Positions 1-9,274 of a stretch of 64,000 nucleotides of DNA are shown piece after piece (positions within the stretch are counted from its first letter, which is position 1; each line of letters begins with the position of its first letter). This DNA is from an uncultured Candidatus Melainabacteria bacterium. Its GTDB lineage: Bacteria; Cyanobacteriota; Vampirovibrionia; Gastranaerophilales; Gastranaerophilaceae. Below the pieces are notes generated by a model. It saw nothing but the letters and a program-made list of their open reading frames with translations, did no database searches and was not told the origin of the DNA. Location: contig CAKULF010000006.1 of assembly GCA_934667125.1 (NCBI GenBank), forward strand, positions 25,432 through 89,431, in the 5' to 3' direction. Made by a program: the position numbers and the translations under genes.

Positions 1-350
1 GCAGAGCCGATTTTAGGTTCAACTTTTACATTTGGACAACAAACAGAAAAATTATATCTTGCAACCCTTTGTCTTTTTTCCCAAAATTCAATAGTAGTAA
101 GCTTTCCGGAGGTTTTTTCTAAGGCTTTTAAAATCCAAATTCCGCTATAACCGTTTGAAGTTCCAATTTCCAAAACATTTTTAGCGTTTTTCATTTTGAT
201 TAAAGTATTTAAAAAATTAGCACATTCCCTATCTAAATTCCAAAACTCTTTTTGAGTTTTTTCCAATTCAGACAAGATTTTTTCCGTTTTTTCTTCAAAA
301 TAAATCGAATTTACTTTTTTAATATTTTCTTCTTTTTCAATACATTCCAT
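1..350 (-). CDS. SAM-dependent methyltransferase, 3' part beyond window edge
   Basis: Only the first 116 codons are visible; the rest runs off the left edge. A helical, charged N-terminus is followed by a class I SAM-binding motif I (VLEIGTSNGYSG, residues 59-70) and a motif II-like acidic strand (LTTIEFWEKR, about 84-93). This pattern fits the O-methyltransferase/YrrM-like family, soluble enzymes that methylate small molecules; the substrate cannot be told. The ATG at 350 lies 4 nt after the stop of the upstream beta-propeller gene, so it is probably co-transcribed with grpE-dnaJ. The family call is fairly safe, the function is open. Confidence 0.75.
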   Translation of the reverse strand, partial: MECIEKEENIKKVNSIYFEEKTEKILSELEKTQKEFWNLDRECANFLNTLIKMKNAKNVLEIGTSNGYSGIWILKALEKTSGKLTTIEFWEKRQRVARYNFSVCCPNVKVEPKIGS

Positions 351-354
351 AATT

Positions 355-1812
355 TTATAAATTTGTGCCTTTATCTAAAATGATTATATTTGCAACATCC
401 ATATAACTATCTTGTTTTTTCACAACTTTCATTGAATCAAGATTATAAATTAAATATGAACTTGAGTTAATTCCTGTTATCAAAAGGTTTTTGCCGTCCG
501 GAACAAGCGTTATCTTAGAATAAAATCCATTTTTTGAAATTTGTTCTCTAGAGATAATTTTTTCTTGCTTGATGTCGTAAACATCCATATAGCCTTCTTT
601 TGCGCACAAAATATACAATTTGTTATCGTATAAAATAGCGTCAATCGGCTTTTTATCAACATCTACAACTTTTAATTGCTTGTTTAAACCTTTATCAAAA
701 ATTTGAAGTTGGCTATCTGTTCTTGAAAGAGCATAAATATTAGCAATATCAGCTACAATTTTAGATGTGTTATACACTGTTCCCATCGGTTGAACAACAA
801 AATCGCCACCCTCATTATTCGTCACGTTATAAACTTTCATTGTAAACTCATCATAAAAAGATATTCCCTTATCCTCTTGGCTATAAGCTAATATAGATGG
901 TTTTTGGTCTAGTTTAATAACTTTTTTCAATTGCATTGAAGTTAAATCAACAGCATAAATTGCACTCGCATTTTTAGATGAAACATAAGCTATATTGTCT
1001 TTTTTGTCTAATACAACATCACTAGCGTTGGCCTCTAATGGGATTGTTGTAATAACTCTTTCATCAGCCAAACTGATTATTTCAACATTTTTTCCACTCC
1101 AATATAATACAAGAGCAACCTTGGATTTATCTGAAGTTATGATTTTTAAAGGCATTGAGGACAATTTAAGCTCATACAAAGGATTTTGCGATTTATTATC
1201 ATAAACTTCAATAAATTTAGAATTTTTCGGATTTATATAGATTTTTTGGCTGTTAAGATAGTTACAAGGAATAAATTCATTTCTTTTAACAGTCGGATTG
1301 TAAATCGTTTTAGCTTTTTCTTTTTCATCAAGCGCAAGAGAATTATCCTCTTTTGTTGGGATTAAAATATCGCCAAGAGTAAGTTTCAAGCTTTCAGGAA
1401 TTTTCAATCCAACAGGAGTCAATAAATCTTGCGGCATTAAACCAATTCTAACCTTAATAGGCAAATCGTCCTTTTTTGTTAGAGTATAGTTGCCTTTAGC
1501 GTCTTTTGTAACTTTCAAGAACGAATAACCGTTATTCAACAAAATAACTTCGGGCAAATCCTTAAAAGTTTTAGAAGCAGGATACGTATAATCAACCTTT
1601 ATAACGTCCACTGTTGTTGTGCTTGGCGGATATAAAGGAATATACATAACATTGTTTTCAAGCGTTACAACACTATCAAATCTTTGTTGAGCATTAGGCA
1701 AAACGCTTTTAACATATTTCCAAACGTCATCGGGCAATTTTGAAGCAAAAACACTGTTAAACAACATCGTCAAAAGCGCTGTATATAATATTAAAGTCTT
1801 TTTTAGCTTCAT
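355..1812 (-). CDS. Secreted YncE-like beta-propeller protein
   Basis: A 485-residue protein with a clear signal peptide (MKLKK, hydrophobic core, VFA cleavage at about residue 23). After about 200 residues of unassigned beta-rich sequence come repeated four-strand units with patterns such as VVLDKKDNIAYVSSKNASAIYAVDL and DAILYDNKLYILCAKEGYMDVYDI, typical of YncE/WD40-like seven-bladed propellers. Such proteins are periplasmic or surface binding scaffolds, usually without catalysis. A good ribosome site (GGGAG, 6 nt spacing) precedes the ATG, which lies 13 nt after dnaJ, so it is likely in the grpE-dnaJ operon. I see no lipobox. Ligand unknown. Confidence 0.7.
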   Translation of the reverse strand: MKLKKTLILYTALLTMLFNSVFASKLPDDVWKYVKSVLPNAQQRFDSVVTLENNVMYIPLYPPSTTTVDVIKVDYTYPASKTFKDLPEVILLNNGYSFLKVTKDAKGNYTLTKKDDLPIKVRIGLMPQDLLTPVGLKIPESLKLTLGDILIPTKEDNSLALDEKEKAKTIYNPTVKRNEFIPCNYLNSQKIYINPKNSKFIEVYDNKSQNPLYELKLSSMPLKIITSDKSKVALVLYWSGKNVEIISLADERVITTIPLEANASDVVLDKKDNIAYVSSKNASAIYAVDLTSMQLKKVIKLDQKPSILAYSQEDKGISFYDEFTMKVYNVTNNEGGDFVVQPMGTVYNTSKIVADIANIYALSRTDSQLQIFDKGLNKQLKVVDVDKKPIDAILYDNKLYILCAKEGYMDVYDIKQEKIISREQISKNGFYSKITLVPDGKNLLITGINSSSYLIYNLDSMKVVKKQDSYMDVANIIILDKGTNL

Positions 1813-1825
1813 TATTTTCTCCCTT

Positions 1826-2956
1826 TTATTTTCCTAATGCGGATTTCATTTTCCCAATTATACCATCTTTTTCCTTTTGTTTGGATAGTACAAAAAGTTC
1901 TCTATATAGCTTTTCTTCTTGGGATGATAATTTTCTTGGAATTTCTACTTTTATTGTTAAATAATGATTTCCTTTTTGGGTTTCGCTTCCTAAATATGGA
2001 ACGCCATAGCCTTTTAGGGTTAATTTGTCGCCACTTTGAACTCCGCTTGGAATTTTTATTAAAGCTTCGCCATGGATTGTATTTACCCTAACTTCATCCC
2101 CCAAAGCGGCTTGTGGAGCAGAAATAGCGCATTCAGAGAATATATCAAAACCGTTTCTTTGAAATTCTTTAGATGGTTTAGTATGTATTACAACATAAAG
2201 GTCGCCTGCTCTTCCGCCGTTTTTGCCTGCATTTCCCTCGTTTGCAACACGCATTTTTGAACCATTTTCAACGCCGTGCGGAATTTTGATTGTGATTTTC
2301 TTTTCTTTTGGAACAGCTCCAACCCCATTACAAGCTTTGCAATATGCTTTTGGGTTTTTGCCTGTGCCGTGGCAATTTGGACAAGTTGTAACAGATGTAA
2401 ATGAGCCTAGGATTGTTCTTTGGCTTTGTTGAATTTTGCCCATTCCTTTACAAACAGGACAAACAGTGTCTTTTGCGTCTTTATCCAAACCTGTTGAATT
2501 ACATTTTTCACAAGGTTCAAGATGGTTGATTTTAATTTCTTTTTCTAAGCCAAAACAAGCTTCCAAAAAGTCGATTTGAATATCTAATCTAAGGTCATCC
2601 CCCTCAACAGGAGCGTTAGGATCAACCCTATATCCGCCGCCAAAGCCCGAAAAACCGCCGCCAAAGAACGAAGAAAATATATCTCCAAGGTCTATATCGC
2701 CCATATTGAATGAATTTGGGTTAAAACCTGCATTAGATAAGCCGTCTTCGCCGTATCTATCATATATTTGTCTTTTATTGTCGTCTGATAAAGTTTCATA
2801 AGCTTTACCAATTTCTTTAAATTTTTCTTCAGCGTCCGGCGCTTTATTAATATCCGGATGATATTGTCTTGCTTTTTGGCGAAATGCTTTTTTTAAGTCT
2901 TCTTTAGTTGCATTTTTTTCTACGCCTAATATTTCATAATAATCCATTGTAGGCAA
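1826..2956 (-). CDS. dnaJ: Chaperone protein DnaJ
   Basis: Hsp40 co-chaperone that stimulates DnaK ATPase and hands over unfolded clients in the cytosol. All class A domains are present: J domain with HPD at residues 33-35, a Gly/Phe-rich linker (GGGFSGFGGGY), four CxxCxGxG zinc motifs (CEKCNSTG, CPVCKGMG, CPNCHGTG, CKACNGVG) and two C-terminal beta domains. Length (376) is normal. The listed start is a TTG 6 nt after GGAAG; an ATG three codons later (2947) gives the usual MDYYEILG N-terminus but sits 15 nt from that site. It follows grpE after 21 nt. dnaK and hrcA are not in the window. Confidence 0.97.
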   Translation of the reverse strand: MPTMDYYEILGVEKNATKEDLKKAFRQKARQYHPDINKAPDAEEKFKEIGKAYETLSDDNKRQIYDRYGEDGLSNAGFNPNSFNMGDIDLGDIFSSFFGGGFSGFGGGYRVDPNAPVEGDDLRLDIQIDFLEACFGLEKEIKINHLEPCEKCNSTGLDKDAKDTVCPVCKGMGKIQQSQRTILGSFTSVTTCPNCHGTGKNPKAYCKACNGVGAVPKEKKITIKIPHGVENGSKMRVANEGNAGKNGGRAGDLYVVIHTKPSKEFQRNGFDIFSECAISAPQAALGDEVRVNTIHGEALIKIPSGVQSGDKLTLKGYGVPYLGSETQKGNHYLTIKVEIPRKLSSQEEKLYRELFVLSKQKEKDGIIGKMKSALGK

Positions 2957-2977
2957 TTCTTTCTTCCTTTAAAATTG

Positions 2978-3571
2978 TTAATCTTCTTTTTTAACGGCAA
3001 CTCCAACAAGAGCAGGTCTGATTACTTTATCTTGCAATTTATAACCTTTTTGCATAACAACCGCAACGCTGTCTGCGTCGTATTCGTCTGTTGGAATTTG
3101 GCTAATAGCCTCATGTTCATTAGGGTTGAACTCTTTTCCTAGGCATTCAATTTCTTCCATTCCAATTTTTTTAAGAGTTTCCAAAAATTGTTTATAAGCT
3201 ACTTCATAGCTTTCTTTTACAACTTTAACATCTTCAATTTCTTTAAGATGTTCTTGCGCTCTATCAAATGTATCAAGAGTTGTAGCGATTTTTTTCAATA
3301 AATCGCAACAAGCATATTTAGATAATTCTTCTTTTTCTGTTGCTGTTCTTTTTCTAAAATTATCAAAATCTGCTGCAAGTCTTAAATATTTGTTATTTAA
3401 TTCATCAAATTTTTGTTGAAGTTCATCATTTTTTTCAACATTTTCTTCTTGAACAGTTTCCTCTTGTTCAGCTGTTTTCTCTTGAACTTCTTCGTCTTTT
3501 ACTTCTTTAATATCTTCATTTTCTTTATTTTCAACGTTATCTTCATGAAACGGATTTTTGTTATTTTCCAT
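2978..3571 (-). CDS. grpE: Nucleotide exchange factor GrpE
   Basis: GrpE releases ADP from DnaK and completes the DnaK-DnaJ cycle. The protein (197 aa from the chosen start) has a long acidic N-terminal tail rich in Glu/Lys, a coiled coil (DELQQKFDELNNKYLRLAADFDNFRKRT) and the C-terminal beta-wing ending in the conserved ...GYKLQDKVIRPALVGV. The ATG at 3571 is preferred over one nine codons upstream because an AGGGGG site lies 6 nt before it. First gene of a grpE-dnaJ operon with a good sigma70-type promoter upstream; no CIRCE-like inverted repeat was noticed. Confidence 0.96.
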   Translation of the reverse strand: MENNKNPFHEDNVENKENEDIKEVKDEEVQEKTAEQEETVQEENVEKNDELQQKFDELNNKYLRLAADFDNFRKRTATEKEELSKYACCDLLKKIATTLDTFDRAQEHLKEIEDVKVVKESYEVAYKQFLETLKKIGMEEIECLGKEFNPNEHEAISQIPTDEYDADSVAVVMQKGYKLQDKVIRPALVGVAVKKED

Positions 3572-3606
3572 AATTTTCCCCCTAAAATAGAAAGTCATCT
3601 ATTTAT

Positions 3607-3634
3607 ATTATAAAATGTGAATAAAAGTTGTCGA
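3607..3634 (-). promoter_or_regulatory. Sigma70-type promoter of grpE-dnaJ
   Basis: On the minus strand a -35 TCGACA (3629-3634) and a perfect -10 TATAAT (3607-3612) are separated by 16 nt, 36 nt before the grpE ATG. The match is strong, but no transcript data are available. Confidence 0.6.
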
Positions 3635-3668
3635 GTATACAATTATATTAATTACGTTTAATTTAAAA

Positions 3669-4631
3669 TTAATCAACTTCTTCTTCGGATGTCGTTTCTT
3701 GTTGAGAATTTTGTTGTTGAACATTGTTTTGAGGATTTTCAACTTTAGGTTTTTCAACAGGCGCTTTATCAACAGGTTTAACCACTTCTTTAGCACCTTC
3801 TAAACGTAAATAATAAGAATCATCCCATCTAAGGTCAATATATTTGATTTTTTGTTGAATTTTTCTTGCTTCAGGAAGAATAGAGGCAATATATTTTGCT
3901 CTATTTAGGGAACTTTCGTTAATTTCGCCAAAACGAATTAAATATTCTTGAATCATTATATAAACGTCTTTTTCGTTTCTAATGTCAACATATTGAACCT
4001 CTTGAGAAGAATATGTTTCAATAGCTCGAACAGTGTTTAACAATAATTCAACTTTTTCTTTGTTCCAAACTTCATCAACCCCGTTTCTAACCCCGTAAGT
4101 TAAAAGTTTTTTAGCTTTAACCGAAGAATTAAAAGGCAAATAATCATGTTCAATCAAGACGCCGTCTGTCGTTAGGGCGGAATTTGGAACAGAATCAAGA
4201 TTTGGCGCTAATAAAAACGCAGGAGTTCTTTCTTCAATTACAATATAAATTCTTGCAGGAAACCAATATCTTCTGATATATGCCTTTTTGACGGTTTGAA
4301 GTTGTTCGATATTTTTTTCTAATTCTGTCGTTCTCAATCTAAACATTTGAACATAATTAAGATTAGTTTGACGAATCATATCGTATATCTTATATTCAGA
4401 TGTAATTCTATTTCCCCTAACCACAAAAACGCTTTTGTCCGCCGTTTGCAATTTAGCAGTCGGAATATACCATTGTGGAAGTTTCAGAATTGTATAACTA
4501 AGATAGATTAATCCAACTATCATAATTAAAGACAAAAACACACGAATGCTTTGCAAATGCCTGCGATTAGCATTAATCATCCTTTTAATTTTATTTACTT
4601 TTAATCTTCTTTTTTGATAAAGTAAACCCAT
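3669..4631 (-). CDS. ftsQ: Cell division protein FtsQ/DivIB-like
   Basis: A 320-residue bitopic membrane protein: basic cytoplasmic N-terminus, one membrane segment (about residues 30-50, VFLSLIMIVGLIYLSYTIL), a POTRA-like domain (FVVRGNRITSEYKIYDMIRQTN) and the FtsQ beta domain (KNIEQLQTVKKAYIRRYWFPARIYIVIEER, then YVDIRNEKDVYI and IKYIDLRWDDSYYLRL). The C-terminal 40 residues are Pro/Gln/Glu-rich and probably disordered. FtsQ links early and late divisome proteins. The position right after ddl (3 nt gap) in a murC-murB-ddl-ftsQ order is the classic dcw arrangement and supports the call despite low family conservation. Confidence 0.85.
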   Translation of the reverse strand: MGLLYQKRRLKVNKIKRMINANRRHLQSIRVFLSLIMIVGLIYLSYTILKLPQWYIPTAKLQTADKSVFVVRGNRITSEYKIYDMIRQTNLNYVQMFRLRTTELEKNIEQLQTVKKAYIRRYWFPARIYIVIEERTPAFLLAPNLDSVPNSALTTDGVLIEHDYLPFNSSVKAKKLLTYGVRNGVDEVWNKEKVELLLNTVRAIETYSSQEVQYVDIRNEKDVYIMIQEYLIRFGEINESSLNRAKYIASILPEARKIQQKIKYIDLRWDDSYYLRLEGAKEVVKPVDKAPVEKPKVENPQNNVQQQNSQQETTSEEEVD

Positions 4632-4634
4632 TTA

Positions 4635-5591
4635 TTAGTCCAATTCTGCTGTTTTCAAAATTAATTCTACTAACGAATTATAATCTATTCCCATAGCGTT
4701 TGCTTGAGCCGGAAGGTCAGATGTATCAGTCATTCCAGGGTTTGTGTTGATTTCAAGAACGTATGGAATATCATTAACCACAAGAAAATCAACACGGCTC
4801 ACACCTTTGCAAGCACAAGCTTGATGAGATTTTATTGCAATTTCTTTAATTTTTTGGCTCATATTTTCGTCAAAATCCGCCGGCAAAATGAACTCTGTTA
4901 AGCCTTTTGTGTATTTTGCTTCATAATCATACCACTCTGTTTTAGTTTTAAAACCTAAAATCGGAGTTGCAAAAATTTCTCTTTCATTATTTTCGTTTAA
5001 TCTTTCTAAAACGCCGACTGTAGCGGATTTCCCAACTAAATATTCTTCAATTAAAATCTCTTTATCACATTTTAGCGCTTCTTCCATCGCTTTATCCAAT
5101 TCACTAGGCTCGTTAACCTTCGTCATACCGATACTTGAGCCTTCACAAGCAGGTTTGATTATAATTGGATAAGACAATTTTTCAACTTCTTTTTTATAGT
5201 TATCTTTTGTAACATTAACCGACTTAATCAACGGTATATCAAGGGTTGAAAGCACTTTTTTAGTCATAATTTTATCCATACAAATAGCGGAAGATTTAAC
5301 GCCGCAACCTGAATATGGGATATTTAAAAATTCCAAAACCCCTTGAATACAGCCATCTTCGCCATATCTTCCGTGGAGAACATTAATTGCATATTCTATT
5401 TTATTTTCGGTCAAAACGCTTGCTATATCACGATTTACATCAACAAAAGTAACGTCTTTATATCCTAAATCAATTAATGCTTTAAAAACATTTTTTCCTG
5501 AACGCAAAGAAACTTCTCTTTCGTTGGATAAACCGCCGCATAATACAGCTATTTTAGAGTTTTTGGTTATTTTTTTAACATTATTTTCCAT
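4635..5591 (-). CDS. ddl: D-alanine--D-alanine ligase
   Basis: ATP-grasp enzyme that joins two D-Ala for the peptidoglycan stem peptide. Length 318 is typical. Visible motifs: N-terminal GGLSNEREVSLRSG, VLHGRYGEDGCIQG, PYSGCGVKSSAICMDK, PIIIKPACEGSSIGM (ATP-grasp lysine), ILIEEYLVG and the metal-binding LEINTNPGMTDTS. The 5' end overlaps murB by 25 nt and ftsQ follows after 3 nt, so translation is probably coupled across this wall-precursor cluster. The EEYLVG loop leaves D-Ala versus D-Lac preference untested. Confidence 0.96.
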   Translation of the reverse strand: MENNVKKITKNSKIAVLCGGLSNEREVSLRSGKNVFKALIDLGYKDVTFVDVNRDIASVLTENKIEYAINVLHGRYGEDGCIQGVLEFLNIPYSGCGVKSSAICMDKIMTKKVLSTLDIPLIKSVNVTKDNYKKEVEKLSYPIIIKPACEGSSIGMTKVNEPSELDKAMEEALKCDKEILIEEYLVGKSATVGVLERLNENNEREIFATPILGFKTKTEWYDYEAKYTKGLTEFILPADFDENMSQKIKEIAIKSHQACACKGVSRVDFLVVNDIPYVLEINTNPGMTDTSDLPAQANAMGIDYNSLVELILKTAELD

Positions 5592-6499
5592 TTATTTTCT
5601 TCTTCCTCTGTCATTTTTCCAATATAGATTATTTCGGGCTCTAATTCAATATTAAATTTTTCTTTTACCCTTGAATAAATCTCAAACATTATATTTGTAT
5701 AATCAATCGAATTAGCATTTCCCTTGTTTATTATGAAATTACAATGGTTTTCATAAATTTTGCAATTCGTTGTTTGATAACCTTTTAAGCCGCATTTATC
5801 AATCAAAGCGCCTGCTGAAAATTCTGAATTTTTAGGATTTTTAAACACAGAACCCGCATTTGGCATAGATAAATTTGGTTGACGGTTTTTTCTAAAAGCT
5901 AAATTTTCATCCATTTTTGCCTTAATTGCTTCTTTATTTCCTCGTGGCAATTTGAATTTTGCGCTTAGCAAAATATATGGTTTTTCCTTTAAAATTGAGC
6001 TTCTATAAGAAAATTTCATCTCATCTTTTGATAAAATTATGGTTTTATTCTGAACATAATCATAAACTTTGCAACGAATAATATAGTCTGAAATCGTTTG
6101 CCCGTGTGCACCTGCGTTTTGATATATTGCGCCGCCAAGGCTTGCAGGAATTCCAATTAAAAATTCAAAACCCGATAACCCTTTTTGTTGAGCCAAAGTT
6201 GAGAGTTTTTGAACCTTTGCACCCATTTCAACTTCCAAAAATTGACCGAAAAAGAAAACAGAATTAACCTCTTTTGGGGTTATCATTGGTTTTTCGATTT
6301 TTATTGAAGAAAGTAAAATATTTGAGCCGTTTCCCAACAAAATCGGCGTATCTTCTTTATATTTTTTATACAAAGAAATCAATTCGCCATAATTATCAGG
6401 CACATAAAGGCGCTTAGCCAAAGCTTTAATCCTTAATGTATTAAAGTTGGTTAATTCAAAATCGTCATAATATTTTATATTAATTTGAGAGCAAATCAT
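5567..6499 (-). CDS. murB: UDP-N-acetylenolpyruvoylglucosamine reductase
   Basis: FAD- and NADPH-dependent reductase making UDP-MurNAc. FAD-domain motifs: LGNGSNILLS, GIPASLGGAIYQNAGAHGQ; catalytic region SYRSSIL and AGSVFKNP (catalytic Ser), CGLKG, and a C-terminal Glu in ELEPEI. At 310 residues it looks like a type II (short) MurB. The ATG at 6499 is chosen over one 13 codons upstream because GGTGA precedes it by 6 nt; it overlaps the murC end by 20 nt. Part of the murC-murB-ddl-ftsQ run. Confidence 0.95.
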   Translation of the reverse strand: MICSQINIKYYDDFELTNFNTLRIKALAKRLYVPDNYGELISLYKKYKEDTPILLGNGSNILLSSIKIEKPMITPKEVNSVFFFGQFLEVEMGAKVQKLSTLAQQKGLSGFEFLIGIPASLGGAIYQNAGAHGQTISDYIIRCKVYDYVQNKTIILSKDEMKFSYRSSILKEKPYILLSAKFKLPRGNKEAIKAKMDENLAFRKNRQPNLSMPNAGSVFKNPKNSEFSAGALIDKCGLKGYQTTNCKIYENHCNFIINKGNANSIDYTNIMFEIYSRVKEKFNIELEPEIIYIGKMTEEEENKWKIMLKK

Positions 6500-7871
6500 A
6501 CAATTCACCGCCCATTTTTGTAATGTCGCCTGCTCCAAGCAAAATAACTATATCATTTTCTTTTAAAAGCGGAGCAATTTTTTTGCTTGCTTCAATGACG
6601 TTACCTGAAACGTAAGCCACATCTTTATTTTTAGCTTTTAATTCAGCCACAAAATTTTCAGAATTATAAATACTTGATGGTTTGTCGCCTGCTGTAAAAA
6701 CATCCAAAACAAACAATTTATCAACAACATCAAAACTCTTCAAAAACTCATCCCACAAGCCTTTTAGGCGAGTGTATCTATGAGGTTGAAAAATTGCTAC
6801 TTTTCTTCTTTTTAGGTCTTTTATAGAGTTAAGAGTCGATTGAATTTCGGATGGATGATGTGCGTAATCATCAATGATTTTAATGTTTTTAACATCCCCT
6901 ACAAGCTGAAATCTTCTTCCCATGCCTGTAAATTCTGAAAAATATTTTGCATATTCTTCAAACTTAAATCCTAAACAATCTAAAACGCTAACAATCGCCA
7001 AAGCATTGTAAACATTGTGTTTTCCAGGGACAATTAAATTAATTTTTCCTAAAAATTCATCTTTTTTATAAACATCAAAACTTGAATTTAATTCATCAAA
7101 AACAACATTTTTTGCTTCAAAATCCGCTTTAGAATTAATAGCATAAGTTACAATATTTTTTGCTTTTGTTTGAGCTAAAAAGCGCTTGTTGCCGTCATTA
7201 TCAAGATTTACAAAAACAACATCATCATCTTTCATATTATCAACAACACGCTCAAACGTTGGAATAATGTCATCCAAGCCGTTTTTATAATGGTCAAGAT
7301 GGTCTGCTTCTAAATTATTTATTACAAAATAATTCGGCGCATATTTTTGAATTGTTCCATCTGATTCGTCCAATTCGGCTATAAAATATTTTGAACTGAT
7401 TTTAGCGCTAGCGTTGATGTTCAATTTTGGAATAATTCCGCCAATTGCATAGCTTGGATTTTGTTTCATCATTTCTAAAACAAAACTGATAAGCCCCGAA
7501 GTTGTTGTTTTTCCGTGAGTTCCAGCTAAACCAATGAATTTTGGAAATTTTTCAGAAATTATTTTTAAACAATCTGAACGATGAATTATATCTAATTTTA
7601 ATTCTTTTGCTCTGATTATTTCAGGATTATCATCCTTAATTGCAGATGACACAACGATTTTCGGAGTTCCTTTGATATTATCTTTATTGTGTCCTATATA
7701 AACTTTTGCTCCCAATTTTTCAACCAAATGAACATATTTGCTATCGTTTATATCGGAACCTGAAACCTTATAACCAAGCTGCAAAAGGATTTTAGCCAAT
7801 GCACTTTGACCAACACCGCCTATTGCGATGAAATGAAAATCAGGAAAATCAGATAAATCAGAATTATTCAT
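6480..7871 (-). CDS. murC: UDP-N-acetylmuramate--L-alanine ligase
   Basis: Mur ligase that adds L-Ala to UDP-MurNAc with ATP. N-terminal Rossmann-like GGVGQSALAKIL, ATP-binding GLAGTHGKTTTSG, the ELDESDGT and NLEADHLDHY region, and the C-terminal DDYAHHPSEI and FQPHRYTR motifs are all present; DDYAHHP is specific to MurC/Mpl. The length of 463 fits MurC. The ATG overlaps the preceding glycosyltransferase stop by one nucleotide (TAATG), so coupling is likely. Confidence 0.96.
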   Translation of the reverse strand: MNNSDLSDFPDFHFIAIGGVGQSALAKILLQLGYKVSGSDINDSKYVHLVEKLGAKVYIGHNKDNIKGTPKIVVSSAIKDDNPEIIRAKELKLDIIHRSDCLKIISEKFPKFIGLAGTHGKTTTSGLISFVLEMMKQNPSYAIGGIIPKLNINASAKISSKYFIAELDESDGTIQKYAPNYFVINNLEADHLDHYKNGLDDIIPTFERVVDNMKDDDVVFVNLDNDGNKRFLAQTKAKNIVTYAINSKADFEAKNVVFDELNSSFDVYKKDEFLGKINLIVPGKHNVYNALAIVSVLDCLGFKFEEYAKYFSEFTGMGRRFQLVGDVKNIKIIDDYAHHPSEIQSTLNSIKDLKRRKVAIFQPHRYTRLKGLWDEFLKSFDVVDKLFVLDVFTAGDKPSSIYNSENFVAELKAKNKDVAYVSGNVIEASKKIAPLLKENDIVILLGAGDITKMGGELYDLLSN

Positions 7872-9208
7872 TATAAACTAGCTCCCTCAAGATTTTTTTC
7901 TTCATTTAAAGAATTTAAACAATTACATACACCATGTTGAGTTTTTCCCCAATCCATTGTTTTTTTGGTGAATATAATTTTAAAAATGATTAACATTGCA
8001 ATCGGAAACCAAATTGTAATGAAATATATTGAAGTTAAAATCGCTTCTTTCAAGCCCACTAGCCACTTTAGGTTTGAATATTTTTTCAAAGAATATATAA
8101 AATATGCCGTAAAAAATATTCCTGTTGTTAAAACCAAAATAACAGAGGACAATATGCAGTTTTCTTCCCCTTTAACAAAGTGAAATGCTTGGATAATTAT
8201 TTCAGCAATCAACCAAAAAGGAAGCAAAAACTCGCTAACATAAGCAATTAAATCAAAACCGACTCTTAAAGACATATCACGAGATGTGAAAACTTTTCCA
8301 GCGTATTCTAAATATCTTCTAATAGAGCCTTCAACCCATCTTCTTCTTTGGCGAATTAAGGCGCAGAAATTGATAACCCCTTCTTCATACACCTCAACAT
8401 CAGGCATAAAGCGGATATCCCAGCCTTTTATATGAAGTCTTGTAGACATATCAAGGTCATCAACGATTGTTTCTTCGTTCCAACCGTTAATGCTCTCAAG
8501 TGCTTGTCTTTTAATCAATTCCCCGTTTCCACGAAGCTCAACCGCCCCACGAACAGCATCCCTGCCGATTTGAAGCTGGCTATCAAGGATATATTCATTG
8601 TTTTGGCATTTTGTTAAAAAGTTTTGATTAGAGTTGATTATAACTTTTCTTGCTTGAACAGCGCCAACTTCCGCTGATTCAAGCGCAGGAACCATTTTAG
8701 ATAGAAAATCGCTATTAACTTTAGCGTCAGCATCAAACACCAAAATCGCTTCGCCAACAGCCAATTTAAGTGCATCATTTAAAACGGCAGATTTGCCCGC
8801 AGTTGCGCTTTTATCTCTAATTAAAATTTTAATATTTTTATGTTTTTTTTCTAACTCTTTTAAAATATTAGGGGTGTTATCTTCGCTTCTATCATCTATC
8901 AAAATTATTTCAAAATCTTTATAATCAAGGTTTAGGATGTTTTCAACCGTCGCTTCAATAACATCTTGTTCATTGTGGCAAGGAATCATAATACTAACAA
9001 ACGGATGAAAATCATAGTTAACCACTGGGGGATTTTTTCTTAATTTTCTTTTTCGATATTTCATCGCACAATACATATAAAAAGAATACAAGGACATAAA
9101 TGCGATTAAAAAAATCACAGCCCACATTGTATTAAAATAGTTTTGAAAGACAATCAAAAAAGCAATTAAAAAAGTAATTATTGTTAACAGTGCAATTCGT
9201 TCTTTCAA
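7871..9208 (-). CDS. Membrane processive family 2 glycosyltransferase
   Basis: A 445-residue inner-membrane GT2 related to PgaC/IcaA and cellulose/hyaluronan synthases. Two N-terminal membrane segments, then the GT-A core with PCHNEQD, LIDDRSEDNT (UDP-Asp), VFDADAKV (DxD), NGELIKRQAL, VDDLDMST (catalytic Asp) and QRRRWVEG (QxxRW); two or three C-terminal membrane segments and a cytosolic tail follow. These motifs are diagnostic of processive polysaccharide synthases; the polymer is not predictable. Translation starts at TTG (AAGGGG, 8 nt spacing). It is first in the murC-murB-ddl-ftsQ run, so it may make an envelope polysaccharide. Confidence 0.85.
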   Translation of the reverse strand: MKERIALLTIITFLIAFLIVFQNYFNTMWAVIFLIAFMSLYSFYMYCAMKYRKRKLRKNPPVVNYDFHPFVSIMIPCHNEQDVIEATVENILNLDYKDFEIILIDDRSEDNTPNILKELEKKHKNIKILIRDKSATAGKSAVLNDALKLAVGEAILVFDADAKVNSDFLSKMVPALESAEVGAVQARKVIINSNQNFLTKCQNNEYILDSQLQIGRDAVRGAVELRGNGELIKRQALESINGWNEETIVDDLDMSTRLHIKGWDIRFMPDVEVYEEGVINFCALIRQRRRWVEGSIRRYLEYAGKVFTSRDMSLRVGFDLIAYVSEFLLPFWLIAEIIIQAFHFVKGEENCILSSVILVLTTGIFFTAYFIYSLKKYSNLKWLVGLKEAILTSIYFITIWFPIAMLIIFKIIFTKKTMDWGKTQHGVCNCLNSLNEEKNLEGASL

Positions 9209-9274
9209 TTATATATCCCCTTAACTCTTTAAAAAAATTCTATCAAAAAAATGAAAAAAGGTAAAATATTACAA

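Noticed and set aside
2957..3606. CIRCE element for grpE-dnaJ control
   Set aside because: No TTAGCACTC...GAGTGCTAA-type inverted repeat is present upstream of grpE.
3608..3796. 62-codon minus-strand frame next to ftsQ
   Set aside because: Overlaps the ftsQ 3' end in another frame and the grpE promoter; Lys/Leu/Asn-only composition.
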